A stretch of DNA of 64,000 nucleotides, taken from positions 10,860,701-10,924,700 of the forward strand of contig OY540816.1 in the NCBI GenBank assembly GCA_961205875.1, in the 5' to 3' direction. The notes beneath the pieces were generated by a model. The model was not told the DNA's origin, did no database searches, and saw only the letters and a list, made by a program, of their open reading frames with translations. Shown one piece after another: positions 10,763-21,869 of the stretch; position 1 is the stretch's first letter; every line of letters starts with the position of its first letter. The DNA is from Sialis fuliginosa. Lineage: Eukaryota; Arthropoda; Insecta; Megaloptera; Sialidae. Position numbers and translations under genes: made by a program.

Positions 10763-11172
10763 ATGACTAAGTACCTAATACCGATGACAAAATACCTACT
10801 TAAAACGATGAAATGTACTCATTTCAAATATATTTTAGTTATTTGATATAAATATAATATGTATATGAATCAATAATTCCTATAAAAATGTAAAAACCAC
10901 AAAGTTCGTATAAATACATTTTTACGTAAATAACAACGTGCATATTTTGTATGTGTCAGACTCTGTTATACAGAAATGTATCAACCCAGACAAATATAAT
11001 TTTTGAGTTATGAATGCAGTTTCATTTAAAATAACATTTACAATATTATAATAATATGTAGAAAATAACTCGTGACTATTATAATTGTATTTAAATTATA
11101 ATTTAATAAAAAAAACTTTCAGAGGGAATGATTATAAAAAATATTATATTATAAAAATATATTAAATAAAAC
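10763..11172. other. AT-rich stretch, nothing recognised
   Basis: Mostly A/T with no supported feature. Confidence 0.4.
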
Positions 11173-11930
11173 GGGGGACATCTTTTGCAATAAAATTTTT
11201 GCAAGAATCTTTTCAACCCTCTGCGCTATGAGCACAACCCTTAAAATTTTAAATAGCATGATAGGGCAAGTAATACCTCATTTGAAAGATTTTTTCATTC
11301 TAAACAAGGTGCTTTTTGTTTTTTTTCAAATCTGTTTAATTTTAGTCAAGTTATTTACATTTTTAATTCCATGAATGCATTTATTTTCTGATCAACAAAA
11401 TAAACATTTAGAACTAAAATTCAAAACAAAGTAGGCTTATTTTCTTATCAGATAATTCACAAAAATTTACATCCAAAACTTTAATTAATTCAATAAATGT
11501 TCAAATTGAGCTCCGCTAGCTTTCATACAAAAATACAAGTTATGCTCAAAATTATTTCTCACTTGTTGAAACGTTTGGGGAGTAAGGTGGCGACATTCCT
11601 CGATAATAAGCCTACTTTTGTTGATCAGAAAATAAATGCATTCATTGAACTACAAATGTAAATAACTTGACTAAAATTCAACAGATTTTAAAAAAAACAA
11701 AAAGCACCTTGTTTAGAATGAAAAAACCTTTCAAATGAGGTATCACTTACCCTATCATGCTATTTAAAATTTTAAGGGTTGTGCTCATAGCGCAGAGGGT
11801 TAAAAAGATTCTTGCAAAAGATGTCCCCCTTGAAAGCAAAATCGACGTGTTCGAGCGTTTTTTCAAAATCTTATTTTAACTGGCCAAAACCGCGGCCGTT
11901 TCGTTTTCGTTGGGCCAGCCTGTATATATT
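11173..11930. mobile_element. Foldback transposon relic built from a transposase 3' end
   Basis: Arms of roughly 220-280 bp start GGGGGACATCTTTTGC (11173) and end in the inverse GCAAAAGATGTCCCCC (11829). They share inverted blocks around AGGGTTGTGCTCATAGCGCA and AAGCACCTTGTTTAGAATGA. Between the arms a transposase C-terminus remains (see 11485-11612). Only the right side continues to GGCCAGCCTGTATAT, a typical outer terminus (TATACAGGCTGGCC when read inward), so the left side appears truncated. It looks like an inverted duplication of one end of an IS630/DUF4817-type element. Confidence 0.7.
11485..11612 (-). pseudogene. Transposase C-terminal tail (DUF4817/DDE_3-type)
   Basis: On the minus strand the frame reads IIEECRHLTPQTFQQVRNNF, then EHNLYFCMKASGAQFEHLLN and a stop at 11485-11487. 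The ending E-CR-LT---------N---RL--C---G-HFEHLL is the usual C-terminus of insect DDE_3/DUF4817 transposases. The catalytic domain is absent, because the frame runs into the inverted-repeat arm upstream. A related element with its catalytic region partly kept lies at 37815-38664. Confidence 0.65.
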
Positions 11931-12304
11931 ATCTGCATTTATTTAAAATGTTTATTTTGTGTAAACTTTTTTTTCCATCATAAACCATATATTTTAATTT
12001 ACTGATTTAATGAAATTGAATGAAAAATATGCTCCGAAGCCTCTGTGTTCTGAATACAGAATTTGAATGTAAAAAATATCCGTTCTAGATTTTGCGCAGT
12101 CATTATTTTATTCTTCATCCGACGACGTAGCAAAACACAACACACACACAGACAATGGAAGCGTGTGGGTGTGTTTGTAGTGTTGGTGTTGGTATGTAGT
12201 AAAAATTCGACAATACGAACGCCTATAAATTATAGTAGGTATTATAAGGATCTAGAGTTTTTAACGGGATACATTTAATTACCATATGCATTAAGCAGCA
12301 CATG
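11931..12304. other. No gene seen
   Basis: Contains a 71-codon frame at 12063-12278, rich in basic and hydrophobic residues without recognisable order, which I judge to be chance. Confidence 0.35.
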
Positions 12305-12312
12305 ATGGAAGT

Positions 12313-12654
12313 CAGTGGCGTAAATAGCTTTTTGCGATTGGGGGGGAGGGGGGATATGAAATAATGGCTGCGAAATAAAAAATTTGTAATTTTGAATTGA
12401 ATTACCTTTTTTTTTTTTTTTGATCATATAAACTGTATTTAGTTAACTTCTTATTATTAAAAAAAAGGTCATTCAAAATTGAAAATTACTGAAGACCTTT
12501 TTTTTAAATCTTAATTTACCAAATTTTCCCTATTAACTTGTATTATATTCTTCATACTAGACGAGTTTAAAAAAATTTCTTTAAATTTTCTCATTAAATA
12601 AACTCATGGGGGGTAATTGATCATCTTAATCCCCCCCCCCTATCTACGTCACTG
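12313..12654. mobile_element. hAT-type MITE with CAGTGGCG termini, copy A
   Basis: Termini are CAGTGGCGTAAATAG and CTATCTACGTCACTG, flanked by a perfect 8-bp target duplication ATGGAAGT (12305-12312 and 12655-12662). CA-TG ends and an 8-bp duplication define hAT mobilisation. Near each end are homopolymer-like tracts (GGGGGGGAGGGGGGA at about 12340 and a C10 run at about 12631), also seen in copy B at 25947. 342 bp, non-coding. Confidence 0.9.
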
Positions 12655-12845
12655 ATGGAAGTAAAGATCGTCTTTATTTCTATTTGAAACTAAGAATTCT
12701 TTACATTTACTTTAATTTCAATTAATATAAGACATTGAATCATAACAAGAAAGAAATAATAAATTCTCTTGATTATGAAAAATTCAATAAATTTTAATAT
12801 ATTGTAAATTGCGCAGAATTTCATCACTTATCAAATTAATAAATA

Positions 12846-13400
12846 TGGTAAGGGCACCAGTTATGGCCGCTATAAAAGCAAGTTTTCGGTGTTTTTTTTT
12901 GATAATTTTTGTAATTCTCATGAACTCATGTTAGTAAAAACAAGTAACTCTTTATTTAATCAATTTAATTACAAAAGTCCGCAAATATAGTTTGTTTTTT
13001 TAAATTATATTATAGCCTTTTATTTTGTTCATGTTTTTTTCTCCAGTAATGGCAAAGGTAAAACCAGTAATGAGCACGCAGTGATGGACACTTGCTAATG
13101 ATTACAAAATGATATGTACTACGACACAAAAGACACAAAAGAAAGAATCGTCAAATTTGAAACAATGTTAAACAGTTGTGATGATAATATAATAAATACT
13201 AATAATAATTAGTTTAAATGTCCACCATTTTGACACCTATTGGCCGATTGTCATCAAATCACGCTGTAAGACAGTTAAATGTATATAGATTAATATTCAG
13301 AAATGGTAGTAATCAAATATCAACAAATATTTCTAATTCAGTACATTTAATTAAAAAATAACCATTACTGGAGTCCTTGCCAAGACTGGTGCCAGTACCT
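12846..13400 (-). mobile_element. TA-flanked MITE, AGGTACTGG family, copy 3 (inverted)
   Basis: Runs opposite to copies 1, 2 and 4. The diverged left end TGGTAAGGGCACCAGTTATG follows TA at 12844-12845, and the right end ACTGGTGCCAGTACCT precedes TA at 13401-13402. Internal blocks (CAAGTAACTCTTTATTTAAT, GTCCGCAAATATAGTTTG, GGCCGATTGTCATCAAATC) are the inverse of those in copy 1. 555 bp. Confidence 0.85.
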
Positions 13401-13402
13401 TA

Positions 13403-14010
13403 CCTACACACGAGAGTTAGGTAAGTTTCGTTTCGGTTTATAAAAATTTATAAAAATGAAGTCTCACTTTCGTCTAGAAAACAATTGAGTCTCGTCTCGT
13501 TGGAATCAAACTTAGATTCCATACCGATGACAGTGGTCCCGTTAAATTATCTAGTTGGACAAAATTTCGATATTTCAGAAATTAAATTTGCAGCCAAAAT
13601 GTATTTGTTCGACAGCTAGATAAGTATGGATATAGGACATTAACTTTTTGTATTTTAAAAATAGACTATTTCCAAGGACGGAGCAAAAGCAAATTTCGCG
13701 AGTTTTTGGGTCAGTCAGAAAACTTTGTTGTTCAAACAGTAACTGTACATGCAAACTTTGAGAGGTTGTGGTTTATTAGTACGCCATTTAAGTAGAAAGC
13801 ATTTAACATTTTTTCATCAATGTTTTCAGCTACCCATTTGAATATACAGAGGTAATTTTTATAAAATCTTAAGATAATCGAGACCAGAACTTTTGATATT
13901 CCACACAATGGCTGTCTAAAGGAACCATTTGGGTCCAGGGACATAAACATTTTAATTAAAAAAAAAAACTTACGATATTGACGTGTATTGATCAAGAACT
14001 ATTAATTTTC
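13403..14010. other. No gene seen
   Basis: Has short GTCTCGTCTCG-like patches (13490) similar in flavour to 40095 and 51460, and an 87-codon minus-strand frame at 13732-13995 without recognisable features. Confidence 0.3.
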
Positions 14011-14370
14011 TTTATATAAAAACTTTGGTGCGTATGTAAGTGATCTCATCAGGCTTAAACCACTGGACGTATCGTAGCCATATGCACACCATATGTTCGT
14101 TTGGTGCTCCGTTAGTTTTATTTTTTTTTTGACCCGGTAGGTGGCGCTGAGGTCGAGAATGTATGTTTATGATTCCATTTGGGTCATATTCAGAATATGT
14201 GTTAGTTAAAGAATTATTTTTACAAAAAATGGATCCGGTAGGCGGTGTGCTGAAGTCAAGATAATGTGTATTTATAGTCTGATTTTTACACAAATTACAA
14301 CTCTCCATATGTGACAGGGAGTGAAATATTAACTCCCGTGTGAAGCCTGGGTGGGTCCGCTAGTCATTTA
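14011..14370 (-). mobile_element. Non-LTR retrotransposon 3'-end fragment, minus strand
   Basis: Read on the minus strand it starts ACTAGCGGACCCACCCAGGC, then TTCACACGGGAG and ATTTCACTCCCTGTCACATA, as at 8036-8410. It then gives CCTACCGGATCC and ends TGATGAGATCACTTACATAC before an A/T-rich tail at 14011. The 98-codon minus-strand frame lying over it is fortuitous. This copy lacks the GACAGACAGA run of the 8.0-kb copy. Confidence 0.6.
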
Positions 14371-15310
14371 AAAATTTACGTCTTTCCACTAAAATTAGTA
14401 TTTGATAACGAATATTTTTTAGTCCTCAATAACCTTAGATTTTGTTAATTAAAGCCATCAGTTTATGAACTTATTCCGAAAAGGCTGCGCCACTTTTATC
14501 TTCAACCTTCAGAGAATATATATACACAATTTCAAGGTTCTACGATAAGTGGAAATGGTCAAAATTCTGATCAGGGCACTTCGTTGTATATGTGGAGCTT
14601 GTTTCCAAAAGGTCTCTTGTCCATCAATTTTCAAATCTGAGTTATTGATTCTATCGTGTTCAGAATTCAATTAACTATCTGAAAAACATTTTTTTCGGCT
14701 CAAAACGTCTTAAAAAGTATTTAAAAATTTGTGATTACTAAAAACTTAATGCACATTTTAAATGTTTTTATATAATTATTACTCAACATTTATTTTTAGA
14801 AACAAAAACCTGTTAATACTCGTATACTATGCGTGCGAACTGGGGCTATTTATTCCTTTAAATACTTTTGTCCAGTCGTAATTGAATTTGGGACCACTGT
14901 GCGACGCGGACGTCTACTGTACTGCTGTAAGCTGTAGCACCTCTTGTGTACACATACACAGACTCATTTTACACATACATAAAATAATGTAATCGGATAG
15001 AATATGTAATCCTCAGCTATCGGTATGGTGGTACTTTGGCAGCGACCCAACTTTGTTCCGAGGGATGCCGGCCCGCGTCATAGGCGTCCTGTGACTGCGA
15101 ACTTGAATTCTGTATTTAGGACACTTGTCTGTGTCGGTCAGCAAACACTGGGGCCATTTAATCAACTTTAAAACATGCAAATTTTGTATGCTATTGTAAT
15201 ATGTAGTTATTCTGGTCTTGAAGTTGTATATGTTTAATGTATTAGTATGCAATATACATATCATTTACAAATAGGGAGTGATCGGAATGATTAACTGAAA
15301 TTTATGGGTT
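14371..15310. other. No gene assigned; GC-richer 83-codon frame
   Basis: A minus-strand frame at 15013-15264 ends with a GC-richer segment (residues include TDTDKCPKYRIQVRSHRTP then MTRAGIPRNKVGS). That part is more protein-like than its neighbours and could be a decayed exon or repeat piece. I do not recognise it. The rest is AT-rich with no feature. Confidence 0.3.
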
Positions 15311-15680
15311 AACATGGTCACGTTCACGACTGACCAAAAACAGTGAACAACGAGCTTTGATTGGTTGATTCATGGAATTTCTGATGGAATGTACCATACA
15401 TTTAAAGAATATCATTTTTTAAGGGTGTAAGGAAGTGAGAAAGAAGTAACTAGAAAGAGATAGAAACTAGTGACCAGGCTAACCAAAGAACTTTTATGTT
15501 CACTTTATGTTGAGCGTTTCTGTCAGAACACTAGTTTCTATCTCTTTCTGTCTCACTTCCTTACACTCTTAAAAAATGACATTCTTTAAATTTCTGGTAC
15601 AATCCACCAGAAATTCCATAAATCAACCAATCAAAGCTCGTTGTTCACTGTTTTTGGTCAGTCGTGAACGTGACCATGTT
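15311..15680. mobile_element. Palindromic MITE, ATGGTCACGTTCACG family, copy 1
   Basis: The ends AACATGGTCACGTTCACGAC and GTCGTGAACGTGACCATGTT are exact inverses. The arms run about 165 bp each, including GAGCTTTGATTGGTTGATT / AATCAACCAATCAAAGCTC and AGAAAGAGATAGAAACTAGT / ACTAGTTTCTATCTCTTTCT. The loop is about 45 bp. No target duplication is obvious. A second copy is nested at 43396-43750. Confidence 0.85.
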
Positions 15681-15700
15681 GAAAAATAATATGTATACTA

Positions 15701-16542
15701 ACAAGGGAACCTTTTCAAGTGGTAAAATCATATTGAGTTCAAATTTTGTATATAGTTAGAGGGGGTCAGGGGTAGTAAGAAAAAAAAATTTGCTGCGGTA
15801 AAACGGTTTAAGGGGGTGAAATACCCTATAAAAATGTAAAAATAATCGTATATTTCAAATCACTCTGAAACTAATGAAGATTGAAAAAAATGTATAGTAC
15901 AAAATTTTCATGATTTTTTATTCTTTCGAATGACAGTAGTTGAAATTCGAAAAACGTAAAACCGTTCACTCTCACTTCCCACCCACCCCAATATTATTTG
16001 TTTTCTATTAACTAAATTTAATTGTATAATACAATAGTAATTCAAATATATAATACATATTTCATCAAAATTTGTTAACCATTTTTCAAAAAATATGTAT
16101 TTACATTTTTTTTATTACGTTAGCGATAAGAAAAGTATTGATTATAGCTGATAAGTGACCAATTTAGAAGGATATTTACATTTCAAAACTTCTAGAAACC
16201 AGTAAAGAGATTTTTTAGCGCAAGTTAGTCTAGAAAATGGCTGGTTAAAAATTGTCATTAGTAATGACGGTTTCCCTTTTTTGAATTTAGACTATTAACT
16301 GTTGTCATTCGAAAGAGTGTATAAAAACATTAAAATTTTGTATTATACATTTTTTTTTATCTTTATTAATCTCAAAGTTATTTGAAATATACTATTATTT
16401 TGCACATTTTCATAGGGGTATTTCATCCCTTAAACCATTTTACTGCAGCTAAAATAATTTTTTCTTACAACCCCTAACCCACTCTAATTATATACAAAAT
16501 TTAAACTCGATACGATTTTATCACTTGAAAAGTTTCCCTTGT
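15701..16542. mobile_element. Foldback element, ACAAGGGAAAC termini
   Basis: Starts ACAAGGGAACCTTTTCAAGT and ends ACTTGAAAAGTTTCCCTTGT. Inverted blocks continue inward for roughly 250 bp: TTTGTATATAGTTAGAG / TAATTATATACAAA, GGTTTAAGGGGGTGAAATAC / GTATTTCATCCCTTAAACC, and TCTTTCGAATGACA / TGTCATTCGAAAGA. The centre is AT-rich. 842 bp, no coding, no clear target duplication. Confidence 0.8.
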
Positions 16543-18437
16543 AAGTAACTAATAAATTAATTTGAGTTTTATATTATTTTTTGGGGATCTATGTTTTTTG
16601 TATATGAGTATTATAAGGTTAATACCGTTTTATCGTTCACTGGTTAGGAAGGCATGTTTTTTAAGGTTGGCAGTATCTATATACAATAATTATGCAGTGT
16701 TATTATATAATATATTATATTTGTTGGAAGTTCATGCAGCATATTCGTGCCGCTAAAGAGACGTAACTCCGAAGTTGGCGCCGCAACTTTAGAAGTTGTT
16801 GGTAATTGAAAGTGTACGTAAATGCGAAGTAACGCAGTGTGATTATTCATTGTACAATCATCCCCAGTGTACATTATATGTTGAGGGATAATTTCAGTTA
16901 GTCTCAAAACTGCTACTTTAATTTTTTCTTCGTTATAAATTGTATATAAAAATTCAAGGTTACAGTTTTGTAGGCTATTTGTTTTCCTTAGTGTCAAGTG
17001 TCAAAAATGAGTTAAATATTTTTATAATACCTCTCTACTTATCTATTAGTTCTTTTCAAAAATGAAGATTTAAAAAAAATATGGGAAGTTTTCCGGGACA
17101 GCAATATTAAGATTGATTTCTTTTGAACACGATAAAAATAAAACACCCGTGTTAGGGTGAGACCGCACCTAAAAATGTGGTAGAAGGGTGAACATCGCAT
17201 TTTTCCCTGTTTTATTAAATGGAATGTAGAAAGTGTATTTATTTTCTTCATCATATAACATTTTTTATAATTGTAATTATCATTATGCCTTTCCTAAAAA
17301 CAAGCTATCGAAAAATGTTCAATATGTCGACTAACGTGTATCTATATTATTGTATGTTCTTGTCAAATGTTTTCGTCTTCCTTTTACACAGAAATACCAT
17401 GTTTGTGATATAACAAGTTATATAAAATAACAGTTTCAATTCCAAGAGCGAATATCAGACCATTTTTTCAATTATACATTTATTTCATCATATTTTTGAT
17501 ATTTTCTGATTTAGTATTAATTTATAACATTTAATTATCTATTTATAAATATTTAAATTTTGACGTCTACAAACTTCTGCATTGACCTAGAAAACTTAAA
17601 ATCCAAGGAGTTTATTTATTTAAGCGTGCGATTTACATAAAATATGCCAGTATAATTATCATATTAAGTGTAGGTAAGATTGCTGTATGTTAATTAAAAT
17701 CAATAATGTACGAGAATGATAAAGTAAGTTAATGTTATAAAAATATTCTTTACCTTTTGTAAATATGATTAACTTTGCCTTTAACCAATCCAGTTCAAAA
17801 ATGTGTTATCCTATTTTTATTTACCTATATTGTTATATAAGTATAAACATTATTTTTCTACTGATGCAATATTTTATATATATACTTTGAGCATTAAATA
17901 TATTGTATTTGAGCAATAACATTTTGATTCAGGCATTATACTAATATCAACTGATATTTAAATGTCGCTGATAAATTCGAAATAATTTTAATGTGTTCCT
18001 ACCTCTCATTTTTTGTTTAATTTAGAATATTAATTTATATACATATATTATGATATCTAGCCGTAATATAAAACAACAAAACATATTTTTTTTATACTTG
18101 AGGATAAGTAATTTAAATTTAACATGCAAAATTAACTTGATGTAGATAGGTACTGTATTTTATTGCAGAGGGTGGTGTCTTTTAATGACTTCAACATTTA
18201 CATAGTTGAAGGTCAAACTAACAAAAAAATGTCAACTATACATTCGTATTTAAAAAATTAAATAGGTGTACACTATTCATGTCTGCACAAAAGTGTTCTA
18301 GAAATGTTCTTCTGATTATAAATAATAAATATCTAAAGACAGAATATACTTTCAAATTGCCGCAGACTAATGATGCATACAAGAAATGAAGGTTATACAA
18401 ACGTGGACAGTTTTTTCAATCAATATCAATATCATTT
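16543..18437. other. AT-rich stretch; unremarkable open frames only
   Basis: Includes a 106-codon minus-strand frame at 16677-16997 over a somewhat GC-richer patch (GAAGTTGGCGCCGCAACTTT at 16772) and shorter overlapping frames to 17413. None shows a domain, repeat or splice context that I can recognise. No transposon ends were seen. Confidence 0.35.
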
Positions 18438-18604
18438 CAAATTTTGGAGAAATAGAGAGGGGCGTCATAGAATTTTTTATTTTTTTTCTTGAGGGGTGTC
18501 AAAATGTAGATCTCAATTACTAGAATATGACCCTATTTTTATATTTTTTTCTAACTCAATTGTGGTTCTAAACAATCCACGTAGTACGTACTTCGGAACC
18601 CTAA
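18438..18604 (+). repeat. Fragment of AGGGTTCCG family
   Basis: Shares TTTTGGA-AAATAGAGAG, TGTCAAAATGTAGAT and AACAATCC blocks with 2042-2270 in the same order and ends ACTTCGGAACCCTAA. The left terminus is missing, so it is a partial copy. Confidence 0.45.
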
Positions 18605-19428
18605 TGGCATACACCCGTGTATGTCTAGATCGAATTATCTTTTATTACAAATTATCAACGTAATTTTTTTATGATACTGAAATATTTATATCAAATAAAG
18701 TTATATTTATTAAATGCATTTTAATATTACACATTATTTGATTTAGTAACTCGATACATGTTTAACTACTGAATTGATTAATATTATTAATAAATGTAAC
18801 ATCTAATTACTAATTGAATCTGACCACAGAATACATGATATATACATATGTAGATAAAACGTGCTGTTTATATAACAATGATTCATTTATCATACATGTT
18901 GTAATTCAGTAATATTAATGTGTACATAACATTTAATTATGTATGAATATTATGTTATAATGTGTTACTGTTCAGTTATGATATTTATATTAATTACTAA
19001 TTAAAGAGTGGGTCCAGGATAGTAATAGGAGTAAATATATCCTAAAAAGATTTAGAATATTGAATTACACTAACAGAGTTATTGAAATAGGTAACTCTTG
19101 TTCGAAGAAGGAGGAATTTTAAATATTTCTGGAATCACACCCTTCCATACAAAACGATGGATTATTCTTTAGTTTTTCTTCATTCTGAGGAAGCAGTTTT
19201 GTATTAATTAATTTATTTATTTCTATTAATTTATATTTTTATTCTAAATATTCACCAAGATTCAATAAAACACCTTTACCCTCCTTAAAAAAATACCAAA
19301 AACTTAAAGTATTATTTTTATAACTCAGGTCCAAAGAATTTATTTTGTCGATATCGGTACAGAAATTAATCACAGATAGTAAATCATCCATTTACTCATG
19401 GGTTATTTAAAAAAAATTTACAACTGCA
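18605..19428. other. AT-rich stretch, nothing recognised
   Basis: No supported gene or repeat. Confidence 0.4.
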
Positions 19429-19720
19429 ATGACCATTTTTCTCTCCATACTTTCAATTCTTGCTTTTCAATTGCAATGACCTTTATTTTTTGCATCTATA
19501 TTTCTTACATTTTTTGCTTTTATAACCATAATGACTTTTTTTTGCTCTACATTTCTTACATCTTTTGTTTTTCAACCGCTATAACCTTTTTTTGCTCTAC
19601 ATTTCTTACATTTTTCGCTTTTACAACTACAGTGACTTTTTTTAACACATTTTTTGCTTTTGTAAATTTTTTTAATTTTTTGCACTACACAAATTAGCTT
19701 TTACAACTGCAGAAACAAGC
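19429..19720 (+). repeat. Degenerate minisatellite, about 55-60 bp unit
   Basis: Four to five diverged units of the pattern TTTTTTGCTCTACATTTCTT, ACATTTTTTGCTTTT, ACAACT-CA-TGAC. The 99-codon plus-strand frame at 19398-19697 (repeated phrases such as ISYIFCF) is produced by this array and is not a gene. Confidence 0.7.
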
Positions 19721-19861
19721 TACAACTACACACTAAAATAACCCCTGCTTTACTAACTTTGATTTAGTTTAGGATTGGCATTAATCATAGTTTGAAAATG
19801 AAATAACTAACCATGAATATGTTTGTTATATGCAACTCATCACTAAAATTAAAGGTCTAAA

Positions 19862-20172
19862 GTCCGGTATTATAAACAAGCTAGCAAAATTTGCTAGCTA
19901 GCAAGCACTTTCAAATGAAGTTTCTAACATATCTGACAGTTCTCCTTAAGTTTCATGAAGTATTTGATAATTTTCGCGCACGCGTGGTATGTAAACACCA
20001 ACGGTATTAAAATAGTGTTATTATGAAAATTATTTTGTACTTTCAGAGTCGTTAACTGTGTTACAATAGTAATAATTCCATAGCTAATCCATAGATACTA
20101 TCACAGAATTAATACCCCATTTGAAAGTACGTGCCACCTAGCAAATTTGTCAACGCTTTTATAATACCGGAC
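19862..20172. mobile_element. MITE with GTCCGGTATTATAA termini
   Basis: GTCCGGTATTATAA on the left is matched by TTATAATACCGGAC on the right. Just inside is a dense palindromic patch, GCTAGCAAAATTTGCTAGCT. The subterminal inverse pair GCACTTTCAAATG / CATTTGAAAGTACG also matches, extending the arms to about 60 bp. A fragment of this family is at 37287-37323. 311 bp, non-coding. Confidence 0.75.
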
Positions 20173-20439
20173 ATATGAGTGAACATCTGTATTTGACAGA
20201 AAAAACGAAACCTAAAAAGTTTTACTGTATTTATATTTGGTCGAAACTTCTATCACAGAGAACTGAGCAAATATAACATTACAGTATATTAAATAAATAC
20301 GATGACACTTCTACTTACTCAAACAATCGTACCTATAATTTGATTAAAGCAACAGAAACCTTTTTCCCGGCAATTTCCTCTTACCATCAGTTCCTAAATG
20401 CGGCGTTAAATAAAAAAGGCTGAAACGAATAGCTATAAT

Positions 20440-20600
20440 CGATCTGTCCGATCAACGAAATGCCGACGAATCTTACAAAATAAGTTTTGTAAGGAACTGG
20501 GGGAATCAGTGATAACTCGGACAGAAAGACGCCGAGTTTTATGGATTTTATCTGAGCTGTAGTTTTTCGTAAGGCCGTATTTACACTTTTGAAGAATATA
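20440..20600 (+). mobile_element. Possible retrotransposon tail fragment
   Basis: CAGTGATAACTCGGACAGAA followed by AGACGCCGAGTTTTATGGAT resembles the TAAGCGC-CA-AC-AATAGACAGAC / GACGTTGAGCTTTATATA tail at 8340-8390. Short and diverged, so only tentative. Confidence 0.35.
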
Positions 20601-20663
20601 TATAATACAGTGAATATTTTTAAATTTGTAAATAATATACTAATTTATTACTATAAGTTAGAT

Positions 20664-20998
20664 CAGTGCTCCATAAACTGTTTAGTACCGCGATCCAAAT
20701 TTCTATTGTGACTCATAAAACTTTTTTTTAACCCTCGAGAAAATATTTTTAGGATTCCGTAGAAAACTATGAACTCTTATAGTTTCGTTTTTTTTGCAAG
20801 TATATTTTTCCTTAAATTGAACATTAAAGTTTTAAAACCCTTTTTTAAACTGTACAACGCCCATTTTTCATGGATGTAACCTTAAAACAAATTTTTTTAT
20901 TAAAATGTTTTTATTTAATTTATTAATTAATTTTGAAATCCGGTGTATATTTAGTGGGTACCCACTAGTAAGTCGTGAACCCCAATTTGAGAAACGCT
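20664..20998. mobile_element. Possible hAT-like MITE, diverged
   Basis: CAGTGCTCCATAAACTG at the left and CAATTTGAGAAACGCT at the right resemble the CAGTG-TTC-CAAA-TG ends of hAT elements. The right side contains GTCGTGAACCCC. No 8-bp duplication was found, so it is either old or misread. Confidence 0.35.
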
Positions 20999-21869
20999 AA
21001 CAATAAGCTAGATAAATTATATATTTCCGAGTTGATGTCTACGTTACTCTAGTTTTTCACTTGACGTTTCGATTCTAGTGTAGGAAACCAAATCAATATA
21101 CTTAAACGAAGTTACGAAATCTTGCAGTAATAATGTTAATTCAATTTTATTTTTCACTTAATCATGAATATTTGTATCCTGTTTTTAAAACTATAAAAAA
21201 AATTTTATTGACAAATACATTAAATATTGAATATATATAATAGGTATCTAAAATTAAATTCTACGACTAATTTCATTCACTACAGATGAATGTATTTAAT
21301 TTACAATTAAATAAAACATTATCAAGGAAACAATTATAAAAAATGTAATATTTGGAACATACAATTTTCTACGCAGATATTGGAAATCAGATTTTGCTGA
21401 TAGCATTTTTGCTTACGTGTCAGCCGTCCTCCAACGCAGGAATTTTCTTTCTCTCTTGTTTATGTCCACAAATAATAACGCATCGTTGTTCTTTCTGAAA
21501 TTTAATTATTTTATTTTTTACACATGTAATACATTGTATAATAAAGTATAGTAGTAGTCATGAAACAATTCGGACTTGAGATTTTAACACGTTCTTAGAG
21601 TTTTTGAATCACGTACGGCCATTATCACAATGACATGTCTGTCTATGATCGCTCTACAGCCAATGCGATGAAACTTTATTTATTTTAAGCCTATATATGT
21701 GCACCTCCTATTTTTGTCAATTAATTATTTTTTTTATAAAAGTTGAAGAAATAGTTAATGCCTATAATTTATGTTCTGAGGAGAGAGAGTGTAGTGTGTG
21801 TATGTGTGAGAGAGATATATTGGCAGAGATGTGTCCATACTGCCCATTGCTGAATAAATATGGGTATAT
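20999..21869. other. AT-rich stretch, nothing recognised
   Basis: No gene. A short (GA)n/(GT)n-like patch lies at about 21780-21815 (GAGAGAGTGTAGTGTGTGTA). Confidence 0.35.

Noticed and set aside
12063..12278. 71-codon plus-strand open frame
   Set aside because: No recognisable domain, splice or conservation evidence; length expected by chance in AT-rich DNA.
14012..14308. 98-codon minus-strand frame
   Set aside because: Lies entirely within a retrotransposon 3' untranslated tail that recurs at 8 kb without that frame.
16677..16997. 106-codon minus-strand frame
   Set aside because: No domain or motif; overlaps other short frames on both strands; consistent with chance.
19398..19697. 99-codon hydrophobic frame resembling a membrane protein
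   Set aside because: Produced by the T/C-rich minisatellite, whose repeated units give the repeated residues.
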